Positions 56,205 to 64,000 of a stretch of 64,000 bases of DNA are shown here, piece by piece (the stretch's first letter is position 1; every line of letters starts with the position of its first letter). A program made the position numbers and the translations under genes. Location of the stretch: the NCBI GenBank assembly GCA_000708525.1, contig JMRP01000001.1:339257-403256 (forward strand). Reading direction: 5' to 3'. Below the pieces are notes generated by a model. That model was not told where the DNA came from and did no database searches. It was given only the letters and a program-made list of their open reading frames with translations. Source of the stretch: Cyanobium sp. CACIAM 14 (GTDB lineage: Bacteria > Cyanobacteriota > Cyanobacteriia > PCC-6307 > Cyanobiaceae).

Positions 56205-57080
56205 ATGGCGGCTTGGCACCCCTCGGAAGCCCCGGGGCCCCTGGCCTCTCTGACGGCAAGGCTTCACGACGGGCTGAGGCTCACCCTGCTGCTGGCCGCC
56301 GCCGGGATCACCGCGGTTCCTCTGATCCGGGAACCCCGTCCTCTTGGGCGAACGTCGCTCCTGCTGACCGGGGGATTCACCGCGACGGCCGGAGCCGCCA
56401 CCATTCCCCGTCCGTTCACCAGCGAGGGCCAGCGCCCCGACCCCGTCGATTTCAGCTCCGAGGAGCTGAGCGAACTCAACCGACGCTTCGGGGTTCACGG
56501 ACCCCAGCCCCGCCTCGCCCAGCTGTTCACCGAGGGGATCGACCAACTCCAGCCCCTGCGCAGCCACACCCTCGCCCGCCTGGAGGAACTCCGACCGGTG
56601 ATCCTCAGCGAGAGCCGGCGTCATCGGGTCAATCCGATGCTGGTCACCGCCGTGCTGTTCGACGAACTGCAGCACGCCAAGCCCGGCGAGGACCTGCCGA
56701 TCGCCGCCCGCAGCGGCCTGTTCAGCACCCACGGTCCCGCCCAGCTCAGCATCGGCGAGCTCGTCAAGCAGGGGCTGCTGCCGGCCGATGCCACGCCGGA
56801 GCAGATCGAGGAGGCCCGCATGGAACTGCTGGATCCCGATCACAACATCCGCTTCCTGGTCGGCAAGTTCGTGCGGCTCAAGCAGGCGCTGGGACTCTCC
56901 GGCAGATCCCTGCTGATGGCCAGCACCTCCCCGGCCGATGCCAAGGCCCTCGCCACCCTGGCCTATCTCCACAACGGCAAACTCGATTACCCCGGCCGGG
57001 TGCTGCGCTACATGCAGGATCCCGAATTGCACGCCCTCCTTTACGGCCGGCGCGAACCGATCACCAGCCCCCTGATCTGA
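56205..57080 (+). CDS. DUF1402-like protein, possibly lysozyme-fold
   Basis: A 291-residue protein with an N-terminal hydrophobic stretch (about 22-36, LTLLLAAAGITAVPLI) for export or anchoring. The core (about 125-280) contains LSESRRHRVNPMLVTAVLFDELQHAKPG (key HRVNPMLVTAVLFDE), THGPAQLSIGELVKQG, and LLDPDHNIRFLVGKFVRLKQA. This pattern of a catalytic-type Glu followed by G-x-x-Q-L-S recalls lytic transglycosylases and the DUF1402 family. Start ATG at 56205 is preceded by CAGGGGG. Function is inferred from fold-like resemblance only. Confidence 0.6.
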   Translation: MAAWHPSEAPGPLASLTARLHDGLRLTLLLAAAGITAVPLIREPRPLGRTSLLLTGGFTATAGAATIPRPFTSEGQRPDPVDFSSEELSELNRRFGVHGPQPRLAQLFTEGIDQLQPLRSHTLARLEELRPVILSESRRHRVNPMLVTAVLFDELQHAKPGEDLPIAARSGLFSTHGPAQLSIGELVKQGLLPADATPEQIEEARMELLDPDHNIRFLVGKFVRLKQALGLSGRSLLMASTSPADAKALATLAYLHNGKLDYPGRVLRYMQDPELHALLYGRREPITSPLI

Positions 57081-57109
57081 TGCCTGCGGCGCCAGGGCGG
57101 GTCGGCCGT

Positions 57110-57982
57110 TCAGCAGAGCACCCCGAGCGACGCGAGCCGCACCTTCAGTTCGCCCCAGTCGAAGCTGCGGGGGTCCATCCGCTCGCCTCCCAGATCCACG
57201 TGGCGGTGGGTGGTGATCTGGCTGGCCGGGATGCCGAAGCGGCGCATCCAGTCCGCCAGGACCACGGCCATCGCATCGTATTGGGCGGCGGTGTACCCGC
57301 TGTGGACCCTCTCGTTGTCCTCCCCGTCGCTGGGGGTCTCCAGGCTCAGGTGAAGGGCGAAGTTGTTGATCGACCCTCCCACCTCCGGATTGGTGACCAC
57401 CCACTGGCCATTGAAGGCCGAGTAGCCGGCCCCGAAGGCCCGCCGGGAGGGATCGAGGGCTTCGACCACCTGGCCGTCGAGGCCGATCAGGGTGTGGTAA
57501 CTGACCTGATCCTCGTCCCTGGGATGCGGCGTCATGAAGGTGTTGATCGCCGAGTCGATGCCGTAGACGGTCTCGTGCAGCACCACCACGCGGGGGGTGG
57601 GATCCACCGGCCTGTCGAAGGCATCCCTGCGGAACCGTTCCCCGTAATTGCTTGGATCGATGCGCAGGCGGATGGTCTCGTCACGCAGGCGCTTCGCCAG
57701 GGCATGCAGCCGGACGCGCACCTCCCGATCCGCACGACAGACTCCCCCCAGGGGCGGCTGCCAGGCGATCTGCCGGGGTGGCGTGGCCGCCGAAGCCGGC
57801 GGTTCCCCAGCGGACCGCGCGGGGGCCTGGCGCACCTCCTCGAGCAACTCCAGCAGGGAGGCGCGACCACCGGCATTGCCGGGCGTGCCGAGCAGGTCAC
57901 GCCCCAGCCAGGTGAGACCGCCGAGGCTCACGACCCCGGCACCGGCCATCGCGAACATCAGCGGACGCAGGGGCTCGCTCAT
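57110..57982 (-). CDS. N-acetylmuramoyl-L-alanine amidase (Amidase_2 type)
   Basis: A 290-residue protein with an N-terminal membrane anchor (about 7-28). The Amidase_2/PGRP domain lies at about 125-280: VVVLHETVYGID gives the first zinc His, QVSYHTLIGLDG the substrate-binding part, FALHLSLETPS the middle strand, and ITTHRHVDLGGERMDPRSFDW the later zinc ligands. It cleaves between MurNAc and the stem peptide. The ATG overlaps the M61 protease stop by four bases. Confidence 0.9.
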   Translation of the reverse strand: MSEPLRPLMFAMAGAGVVSLGGLTWLGRDLLGTPGNAGGRASLLELLEEVRQAPARSAGEPPASAATPPRQIAWQPPLGGVCRADREVRVRLHALAKRLRDETIRLRIDPSNYGERFRRDAFDRPVDPTPRVVVLHETVYGIDSAINTFMTPHPRDEDQVSYHTLIGLDGQVVEALDPSRRAFGAGYSAFNGQWVVTNPEVGGSINNFALHLSLETPSDGEDNERVHSGYTAAQYDAMAVVLADWMRRFGIPASQITTHRHVDLGGERMDPRSFDWGELKVRLASLGVLC

Positions 57983-59745
57983 GCTTGCAGCGACAGCCAG
58001 CGCTGCCGGTTGCGCCTGGTCAGCTCGCTCTCGAGTTCGGGAGCGACCACCAGCCGCCAGCGCGTCACGGCGGGCGGATCGGGCGTGAGCCGGGTGGTGC
58101 GCACCCGTCCGCCGCGGCAGTACAGCAGCTCCCGTTCGGCGGTGGCCTGCGGCGCTCCTTTTGCCGGGTGTGCGCCGAAGGCGACCCTGAGATCCTCCGG
58201 ACGCCGGAGCCGCAGGCCATCGACGGCCAGGAGCTCATCACCCGCCTGCAGACGAGCCCGCTCCGCCGGGCCGTCCCGATCCACCCGCCGCAGCTGCATC
58301 GGACTCTCCCCACCCGGCTCCAGCTGCCAGCCAAGGAAGACCTCCGTGGAGGTCTCGGGAACCAGGGCCAGTCCCACGTCAGCCAGGTAGGTGGTCAGGT
58401 TGGGGTCGTCGGTGCTCTCCAGCCAGACGGGCAGGAGCTGGGCCAGATCCGGCGCCTCGGCGGCGAAGGCGGCGATCAGATCCCCGTGGGTGTAGCCCCG
58501 GCTCTGAGCCCCATGGCTCCGCCAGAGGTGCTGCAGCACCAGCGCCAGGCAGGAACCGTGGCGCCTCAGGTGCAGATCGAGCACCAGCGCCACCACGGCC
58601 CCCTTGAGGTAGTAGCTGATCTGGCTGTCGGCGGAGGAGGCGTCCTGGCGGTAGAGCTTCACCCAGGCCTCCTCGGCGCTCTGACGCAACCCCTGGACGC
58701 GGCGACCGGGGGTGAGCAGGTAGCGGCTGAGGTCTGCCCCCAGATCCTCCAGCAGATCGTCCTCGGAGGTCACTCCGGCCGCCAAGGGAAGCATCTGGTC
58801 CAGATAGGAGGTGACGCCCTCGGCGAACCACAGCCCCGGCACGATCGTCACCCGGTCGTAGTCGACCGGTGTGAGCTCGGCCGGCCTCAGACGGCGGACG
58901 TTCCACTGGTGAAGGTATTCGTGGGCCACCAGCTGCAGGAGCTGACGACGTCCCTGAGGCTCCGCCAGGGCGCGGCGGCCGAACTGAAGGACGCTGGCGT
59001 GGTCGTGCTCCAGGCCGCCATAGCCCGCCTCGAGCAGGTGCAGCACGAAGAGGTAGTCGTCACTGGCTGGGCCCGGCACCCCCATCAGCCGGCAGCAGGC
59101 CAGGGCGACGCGCTCCACGTCGGCCAGCCAGGCCGGGTCGCGGGCCGGCAGGTCATCCCCCCAGGTGACCCAGCGATGCGGCACGCCGGCGACGCTGAAA
59201 CGATGGCAGGGATGGGGACCCACCTCGACGGGACTGTCGATCAGACGGTCGTAGTCGGCGGCCAGGAAGGCACCCTGGGCGCTGCTGGGGAGAGGAACGA
59301 ACGCCTGCCAGTCGGGGGGCAGCCGCAGCACGAGGCGGTGGGGATTCCAGCGCTCGCCGGAGACCTGCAGCACCACCCCCGCCAGCGCCAGGAAGCCGTG
59401 GTCGGCGCTGAGGTGGCAGGTGCGCACGCTCAGCTCTGTGGCCTGGATGCGGTAGCGCACCAGCACCGGATCGAGGCTGGGGAGATCGAGCCTCCAGCAC
59501 GCCTCCCCCAGGCGCCTGAGTCCGACGGGCACGTCCCCCTGGCGGGCTTCCAGCCCCTCCAGGAAGCGAACGTGGTCGCGGATCAGGTACGACCCCGGGG
59601 TCCAGGCCGGCAGCCGCAGTTCCGGCTGCGGCATCCGGGGGGTGAGATGGAGGGTGACCCCGACAAGGTGGCGATGGGGTTCACGGAGATCGAGATGGAA
59701 GGTCGGCCCGGAAGCCGTGGCGGAGACGGCTGGATCCTCAGGCAC
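57979..59745 (-). CDS. M61 family glycyl aminopeptidase-like protease with PDZ domain
   Basis: A 588-residue cytosolic-type M61 protease. An N-terminal beta domain (about 10-170) precedes the gluzincin catalytic domain, where VAHEYLHQWNVRRLRP holds HExxH and GLWFAEGVTSYLDQ the third ligand. A PDZ domain lies at about 480-560 (RARLQAGDELLAVDGLRL). The GTG at 59743-59745 overlaps the ycf35-like stop by eight bases; the longer frame upstream adds only Arg/Pro-rich residues. The substrate is unknown. Confidence 0.88.
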   Translation of the reverse strand: MPEDPAVSATASGPTFHLDLREPHRHLVGVTLHLTPRMPQPELRLPAWTPGSYLIRDHVRFLEGLEARQGDVPVGLRRLGEACWRLDLPSLDPVLVRYRIQATELSVRTCHLSADHGFLALAGVVLQVSGERWNPHRLVLRLPPDWQAFVPLPSSAQGAFLAADYDRLIDSPVEVGPHPCHRFSVAGVPHRWVTWGDDLPARDPAWLADVERVALACCRLMGVPGPASDDYLFVLHLLEAGYGGLEHDHASVLQFGRRALAEPQGRRQLLQLVAHEYLHQWNVRRLRPAELTPVDYDRVTIVPGLWFAEGVTSYLDQMLPLAAGVTSEDDLLEDLGADLSRYLLTPGRRVQGLRQSAEEAWVKLYRQDASSADSQISYYLKGAVVALVLDLHLRRHGSCLALVLQHLWRSHGAQSRGYTHGDLIAAFAAEAPDLAQLLPVWLESTDDPNLTTYLADVGLALVPETSTEVFLGWQLEPGGESPMQLRRVDRDGPAERARLQAGDELLAVDGLRLRRPEDLRVAFGAHPAKGAPQATAERELLYCRGGRVRTTRLTPDPPAVTRWRLVVAPELESELTRRNRQRWLSLQA

Positions 59746-60082
59746 GGAGTTCGATCGAGGCCGTCGGCAGAAGCTGGCGGGCTTCCTGGAGAGCCAGCCG
59801 GGCGGCATAGGCACGGGTGATCCGGCCCAGCAGCCGCTGCAGCGAGGCGCTGCGGCTCAGGCGCTGGAGATCCCCCACCAGCGCGAGCGATCCATCGCGC
59901 TGCCGGGTCCAGCCCAGGCACTGCCCATCCCTCAGCTCCAGCTGGAGGACCACTTCCCGTTGCTCTCCGCCGAAGCCGGACAGGGTGCCGCCGCGGCGCC
60001 AGGCGAGATCCAGTGCGCCAAGGGTGGCGGCGAGGCAGTCAACATCCCGCAGAACGGTGGGCAGGATGGAGAGATGGGACAT
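59738..60082 (-). CDS. ycf35: Ycf35 / DUF1257 family protein
   Basis: A 114-residue protein of the DUF1257 family, encoded in some algal plastids as ycf35. It begins MSHLSILPTVLRDVDCLAA, contains GGTLSGFGGEQREVVLQLE and ends LLGRITRAYAARLALQEAR. Plain function is not established. Start ATG at 60080-60082 is chosen; the upstream frame runs into purN. The M61 gene follows with an eight-base overlap. Confidence 0.82.
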   Translation of the reverse strand: MSHLSILPTVLRDVDCLAATLGALDLAWRRGGTLSGFGGEQREVVLQLELRDGQCLGWTRQRDGSLALVGDLQRLSRSASLQRLLGRITRAYAARLALQEARQLLPTASIELRA

Positions 60083-60089
60083 GGACGCA

Positions 60090-60782
60090 ATGCCCGATTC
60101 CGCTGACGTTAGCGATCCCGACGCGTCCCTCCAGTGGCCGTTGCCACAGCCCGCTCCGGCCGGAGCCCTCTCCGGTGGAGGCCCGCTGCGGCTGGCGGTG
60201 ATGGCCAGCGGCGAGGGAAGCAACTTCGAGGCCCTGGTCGATGCCTGCGCCCGCGGCCTGGTCCCGGGACGGGTGGAGCTGTTGGCCGTGAATCGGGAGC
60301 GCTGCGGGGCCAAAGAGCGGGCCGGTCGGCTCGGCATCCCCTGCCACCTGCTCGATCACCGCCGCCATGCCTCCCGGGAGGCCCTCGATCATGCCCTCAT
60401 CTCCCTGTTCCGGGAGAACCGCATCGATCTGGTGGTGATGGCGGGCTGGATGCGGATCGTCACCCCGGTGCTGATCGAGGCGTTCGCCGACCGGCTGGTG
60501 AACATCCATCCCTCGCTGCTGCCCAGCTTCCGGGGTGCCGACGGAGTGGGCCAGGCCCTGGACGCCGGCGTGACGCTGAGCGGCTGCACCGCCCATCTGG
60601 TGACAGCCGAGGTGGATGCGGGGCCGATCCTGGTGCAGGCGGCCGTGCCGGTGCTGCCCGGGGACGACCGGGAACGGCTGCACGCCCGCATCCAGCGGCA
60701 GGAGCATCGGATCCTGCCGCTGGCCGTGGGCCTGGCGGCCCAGCGGCTGGCGGGCGGAGCGCCGCCGCAGGGTCAGGGATAG
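60090..60782 (+). CDS. purN: phosphoribosylglycinamide formyltransferase
   Basis: A 230-residue GART that transfers a formyl group from 10-formyl-THF to GAR in purine synthesis. Its active site contains NIHPSLLPSFRG (Asn/His), with VMASGEGSNFEAL at the phosphate-binding start and GCTAHLVTAEVDAGPIL holding the catalytic Asp. The first 35 residues are a low-complexity extension, so the true start may be later than ATG 60090; another ATG lies at 60081. The gene starts head-to-head against ycf35 and its end overlaps argC by ten bases. Confidence 0.92.
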   Translation: MPDSADVSDPDASLQWPLPQPAPAGALSGGGPLRLAVMASGEGSNFEALVDACARGLVPGRVELLAVNRERCGAKERAGRLGIPCHLLDHRRHASREALDHALISLFRENRIDLVVMAGWMRIVTPVLIEAFADRLVNIHPSLLPSFRGADGVGQALDAGVTLSGCTAHLVTAEVDAGPILVQAAVPVLPGDDRERLHARIQRQEHRILPLAVGLAAQRLAGGAPPQGQG

Positions 60783-61837
60783 AAGGGCAGCAGCGGCAGC
60801 CCGGTACCGGCCTCCAGGCCGGCGAGCAGGTTGAGGCACTGCACCCCCTGGCCGGCCTGCCCCTTCACCAGGTTGTCCACGGCGCTCATCACGATCAACT
60901 GGCCGGTCCGCTGGTCCACCTGGACCGACAGCAGGCAGCGGTTGGTGTGACGCACCCACTTGGTGGAGGGGTAGACGCCCACCGGCAGCACCTCCACGGC
61001 CGGGCTGTGGCGATAGGCGGCCTTCAGCAGGGTGGTGCAGTCGTCGGCGGTCAGACCCGGATCCCTCAGGCGCCCGTAGACCGTGGCCAGCAGCCCGCGC
61101 ACCATGGGCATCAGATGGGGGGTGAACTGGAGCTGGATCGGCTGGCCGGCGGCCAGGGCGGCCATCTGCTCGATCTCGCTGGTGTGGCGGTGACCCACCA
61201 CGCCGTAGGGGGCCACGGCTTCGGCGGCCTCGGCCAGCAGCAGGTGTTCCTTGGCCGCCCGGCCGCCTCCGGAGGTTCCGGTCTTGGCATCGATGACGAT
61301 GCCGCCGGTCTCGATCAGTCCCTGCTCGAGAAACGGCAGCAGGGCCAGCAGGCTGGCCGTGGGGAAACAGCCCGGGGCCGCCACCAGGCGGGCCTGACGG
61401 ATGCGTGTCTCCGCCACCTCCACCAGGCCGTACACCGCCTCCTGGCAGAGGTCGGCGTCCCGGCGGGCGGCCTTGCGGGCTTCGCTGGCATAGACCTCCT
61501 CCCACTGCGCCAGGGAGCGGTAGCGGTAATCGGCCGACAGGTCGACCACCTTGACGCCGAGCCGCAGCAGATCGGGCACCAGCTGGGCGGCCAGGCCGTT
61601 CGGCAGGCTGAGGACCGCCAGATCGGCGGCGGCGGCGATCGCTTCCGGTTCCGGCGAGCGCACCACCAGATCGTCGGCGAGGGGCAGGAAGGGCACCAGC
61701 TCGCTCCAGCGCCTGCCGATGCTGCGCTCCCCGCCCAGAAAACTCACGCTGAGCTGGGGATGGCCCTGCAGCAGCCTGAGGGTCTGGAGACCCCCGTAGC
61801 CGCTGGCACCGATCACCGCGACACGCTTGCCGGCCAT
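60773..61837 (-). CDS. argC: N-acetyl-gamma-glutamyl-phosphate reductase
   Basis: A 354-residue NADP enzyme of arginine synthesis. VAVIGASGYGGLQTLRLL is the nucleotide-binding start, APGCFPTASLL the active site (C157), and GVVGHRHTSEIEQ with TPHLMPMVRGLL the conserved second half. ATG at 61835-61837. It is divergent from ribBA with 147 bases between and converges with purN by a ten-base overlap. Confidence 0.96.
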   Translation of the reverse strand: MAGKRVAVIGASGYGGLQTLRLLQGHPQLSVSFLGGERSIGRRWSELVPFLPLADDLVVRSPEPEAIAAAADLAVLSLPNGLAAQLVPDLLRLGVKVVDLSADYRYRSLAQWEEVYASEARKAARRDADLCQEAVYGLVEVAETRIRQARLVAAPGCFPTASLLALLPFLEQGLIETGGIVIDAKTGTSGGGRAAKEHLLLAEAAEAVAPYGVVGHRHTSEIEQMAALAAGQPIQLQFTPHLMPMVRGLLATVYGRLRDPGLTADDCTTLLKAAYRHSPAVEVLPVGVYPSTKWVRHTNRCLLSVQVDQRTGQLIVMSAVDNLVKGQAGQGVQCLNLLAGLEAGTGLPLLPFYP

Positions 61838-61984
61838 GCGGAACCCTGAGGAACGGTGGATCGTACCGGCGCCCTATAAATGAACTCCGATCGGTGAGGT
61901 GCCATCGTTTCGGCGGTCGATCACGCCCATCGCCCCTGCCCGTGATCCCAGCACGCGCAGCATTTCCCCTTCCCTTCCGTCCCC
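61838..61984. promoter_or_regulatory. argC-ribBA divergent spacer
   Basis: 147 bases with a TATAAA at 61875-61880, the best -10-like element here for the plus strand, lying about 105 bases before the ribBA start. No convincing -35 accompanies it. I looked for an FMN riboswitch ahead of ribBA and did not see its conserved core. Confidence 0.3.
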
Positions 61985-63697
61985 TTGACCCTCCTGTCTG
62001 GCCAGCGCAGCCCCGCGGGTATTCATTTCGACGCCATCGCCGATGCCCTGGCGGCCATCCGCAACGGCGAGTCGGTGGTGGTGGTGGACGACGAGAACCG
62101 GGAGAACGAAGGGGACCTGATCTGCGCGGCCCAGTTCGCCACACCCCAGCAGATCAACTTCATGGCCACCGATGCCCGGGGGTTGATCTGCCTGGCGATG
62201 GAAGGTGAGCGACTGGACGCCCTCGACCTGCCCCTGATGGTGGATCGCAACACCGACAGCAACCAGACGGCCTTCACCGTCAGCGTCGACGCCGGCCCGG
62301 AGCAGGGCGTGAGCACGGGCATCTCCGCCGAGGATCGGGCCCGGACGATCCAGGTGGCCATCCATCCCGACACCCGGCCGGGCGACCTGCGCCGGCCGGG
62401 CCATGTCTTCCCCCTGCGGGCCCGCCAGGGCGGTGTGCTGAAGCGTGCCGGACACACCGAAGCGGCGGTGGATCTGGCCCGCCTGGCGGGTCTCTATCCC
62501 GCCGGGGTGATCTGCGAGATCCAGAACCCGGACGGCTCGATGGCCCGGCTGCCCCAGCTGGCCGAGTACGCACGGCGGCACGGGCTGCGGCTGATCAGCA
62601 TCGCCGACCTGATCCGCTACCGCCTCGACACCGAGCGCTTCGTGGCGCGCCAGGCGGAGGCCGCCCTGCCGAGCAGCTTCGGCCAGTTCCGGGCCATCGG
62701 CTACCGGAACGAACTCGACGGCAGCGAGCATGTGGCCATCGTGAAGGGCTTCCCGGAGCGCTCCGACGGGCCGGTGCTGGTGCGGGTGCACTCCGAGTGC
62801 CTCACGGGCGATGCCTTCGGATCCCTCCGCTGCGACTGCCGGCCCCAGCTGGAGGCGGCCCTGCGGATGATCGAGGCGGCCGGAGAAGGGGTTGTGGTCT
62901 ACCTGCGCCAGGAGGGACGGGGCATCGGGCTGATCAACAAGCTCAAGGCCTACAACCTGCAGGACGGGGGTCTGGACACGGTGGAGGCGAACGAGAGCCT
63001 CGGTTTCGCCGCCGACCTGCGCAACTACGGGGTGGGCGCCCAGATCCTCAGCGACCTGGGGGTGCGCCGCCTGCGGCTGATCACCAACAACCCGCGCAAG
63101 ATCGCCGGTCTGGGCGGTTACGGGCTGGAGGTGGTGGACCGGGTCCCGTTGGTGGTGGACCCGGGGATCCACAACGCCGCCTACCTGCGGGTGAAGCGCA
63201 CAAAGCTGGGCCACCTGATGGAGGCCGGCTCCCATGGCCTCACGGCCGTTCTCGGCTGGCACGGTCCCCTCGATCCCCTGGTGGGGGCCTCGCGTCTGGA
63301 GAGCCTGCGGGACTGGGCGCGGCGCAAGGGGCTGATCCTCGAGCGGGAGGAGGATCCCCGTCTGCTGGCCCTGCTCGACCGCCCTGGGCTGGCCCTGCTG
63401 CTGGCAGCGCACCAGAGCCGCCAGCTCACCGCCGCCGATCTGGCGGGCCCCCTGATGGAGATGGCCCGCTGGCCGGGCACCTCCGGGGTCTGCCTGCTTC
63501 TGGCGCCGGATGCACGCCGCATGGGCCATCCGAGCGTCGACCTGGAGCCGGAACGCCGGCAGCTGGCCGATCTGGTGCTCCTCGATCCGGCGTCACCATC
63601 CGGCAGCGGAGGGGATGCCACGGCCGGGATCGCTCCCCATACCCCGGCCTGCCCGCTGCTCAACCTCACCCCTGGCGCCTTCATCGTCTGGAACTGA
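61985..63697 (+). CDS. ribBA: bifunctional DHBP synthase / GTP cyclohydrolase II
   Basis: A 570-residue fusion for the two entry steps of riboflavin synthesis. The RibB part (about 1-205) has [15 protein letters not shown] and [24 protein letters not shown]. The RibA part (about 210-400) has [23 protein letters not shown] with the three zinc cysteines and [15 protein letters not shown] further 170 residues of less conserved sequence follow, as in other cyanobacterial and plant RibBA. TTG start at 61985 gives a natural N-terminus; no ATG fits. Confidence 0.95.
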   Translation: MTLLSGQRSPAGIHFDAIADALAAIRNGESVVVVDDENRENEGDLICAAQFATPQQINFMATDARGLICLAMEGERLDALDLPLMVDRNTDSNQTAFTVSVDAGPEQGVSTGISAEDRARTIQVAIHPDTRPGDLRRPGHVFPLRARQGGVLKRAGHTEAAVDLARLAGLYPAGVICEIQNPDGSMARLPQLAEYARRHGLRLISIADLIRYRLDTERFVARQAEAALPSSFGQFRAIGYRNELDGSEHVAIVKGFPERSDGPVLVRVHSECLTGDAFGSLRCDCRPQLEAALRMIEAAGEGVVVYLRQEGRGIGLINKLKAYNLQDGGLDTVEANESLGFAADLRNYGVGAQILSDLGVRRLRLITNNPRKIAGLGGYGLEVVDRVPLVVDPGIHNAAYLRVKRTKLGHLMEAGSHGLTAVLGWHGPLDPLVGASRLESLRDWARRKGLILEREEDPRLLALLDRPGLALLLAAHQSRQLTAADLAGPLMEMARWPGTSGVCLLLAPDARRMGHPSVDLEPERRQLADLVLLDPASPSGSGGDATAGIAPHTPACPLLNLTPGAFIVWN

Positions 63698-63830
63698 GCG
63701 GGAACCACCCTCCGCCGTTTGACGATCGGTGAACCCGGTGCCCGGAATCACAGCGTCTCTGCAGCGCCCGGCCTACCGCCAGGCAAAACCAGGTTAAGGA
63801 TGGAGGAGGTTCCGCGCGAAAGGGAGGGAG

Positions 63831-64000
63831 ATGGGACAGACCATCCGCCGTTTCGGCAAGTCGATCAGTCTCCAGAACGATTCCGGCCGTCTGTCGCTGG
63901 AGAGCGTGCTGAGCGGAACGGCCCTCTGGCTGGCCGTCCTGTATCTGATGCAGGATGTGGCGGAGGCGGCCGGCAGAGTCCCGGACCCGCGGGCCGGGGC
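63831..64000 (+). CDS. start of an unidentified gene (runs off the right edge)
   Basis: An ATG at 63831 directly follows a strong purine-rich ribosome binding stretch (AGGGAGGGAG), and the frame stays open for 56 codons to the end. The product has a basic/polar start (MGQTIRRFGKSISLQND) and a hydrophobic stretch (LSGTALWLAVLYLMQDV) that could be a membrane helix. An alternative frame from 63800 is also open. Function unknown. Confidence 0.5.
   Translation, partial: MGQTIRRFGKSISLQNDSGRLSLESVLSGTALWLAVLYLMQDVAEAAGRVPDPRAG

Noticed and set aside
8114..61642. HIP1 octamers (GCGATCGC) at 8114, 41290, 49593, 55710 and 61635
   Set aside because: Five copies in a 64-kb G+C-rich window are close to chance, so they are weak support for cyanobacterial origin and not a special feature.
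61838..61984. Possible FMN riboswitch upstream of ribBA
   Set aside because: The conserved core segments and the expected multi-stem junction are not visible in the 147-base spacer.
1..64000. CRISPR arrays, transposases, integrases, restriction or toxin-antitoxin genes
   Set aside because: None seen on either strand; no regularly spaced repeats and no characteristic protein motifs.

Overview
The window reads as a chromosomal segment of a high-G+C unicellular picocyanobacterium of the Cyanobium / freshwater Synechococcus type. The cyanobacterial assignment rests on gene content seen directly: apcD (allophycocyanin alpha-B), pxcA, psb32, a CCB2/CCB4-like cytochrome b6f assembly factor, hemJ, a ycf35 homologue, a cyanobacterial-type hfq, DUF3370, DUF1995 and DUF4330 proteins, and a SigF-like group 3 sigma factor. 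Base composition is visibly G+C rich (about two thirds), so long open frames occur antisense to almost every real gene. The genus is an inference. Nearly everything is housekeeping; I see no prophage, insertion sequence, CRISPR array, integron or recognisable defence island.

Layout. 1-2.5 kb: purS-purQ, a 2-Cys peroxiredoxin and two small unknown genes. 2.5-3.1 kb: a gene-free stretch and elongator tRNA-Met(CAU). 3.1-13.3 kb: mostly minus strand: LysM/M23 endopeptidase, trmL, cobU-pxcA, psb32, lptC-metG, an RNB exoribonuclease, rpsR and rpmG, with the b6f assembly factor on the plus strand. 13.4-17.9 kb: pheT, an RlmD-like rRNA methyltransferase and apcD. 17.9-19.1 kb: 1.2 kb without a convincing gene but rich in palindromes and dispersed GAGAC-containing repeats; this is the least explained DNA here. 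19.1-28 kb: a ribbon-helix-helix/J-domain protein, a DUF3370 secreted protein, a sigma factor, Ap4A phosphorylase, a SpoIID-like protein, gpsA, an SDR and small unknowns. 28-36.5 kb: metH-ilvE facing away from cobN. 36.5-42.7 kb: PHP phosphoesterase, hemJ, an Fe-S photolyase-like protein, uvrC and a flavin reductase. 42.8-49.3 kb: coaD with a hendecad coiled-coil protein, then dacB, DUF4330, DUF1995, a cysteine desulfurase and a dapF with an unusual C-terminal tail. 49.4-56 kb: hfq-leuS, the formaldehyde pair fghA-frmA, and a pgi frame interrupted by one missing base. 56-64 kb: a DUF1402-like protein, an amidase, an M61 protease, ycf35, purN, argC, ribBA and the start of a small unknown gene.

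Functional threads. Cobalamin: cobN and cobU supply the cofactor used by B12-dependent metH. Peptidoglycan and envelope: M23, SpoIID, dacB, amidase, the DUF1402-like protein, dapF and lptC. Photosynthesis: pxcA, psb32, the b6f factor, apcD and hemJ. Purines: purS, purQ, purN. Gene packing is tight: many same-strand neighbours overlap by 1-20 bases, which suggests translational coupling, and several convergent pairs overlap at their 3' ends, the longest by 83 bases.

Part 2 in brief. The best leads are the palindrome/repeat region at 17.9-19.1 kb, the dapF tail with a 36-bp tandem duplication and a spaced four-cysteine motif overlapping a cysteine desulfurase gene, the RHH-J-domain fusion beside the repeat region, and the single-base frameshift in pgi. 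I did not find a complete, clearly novel multi-gene system.
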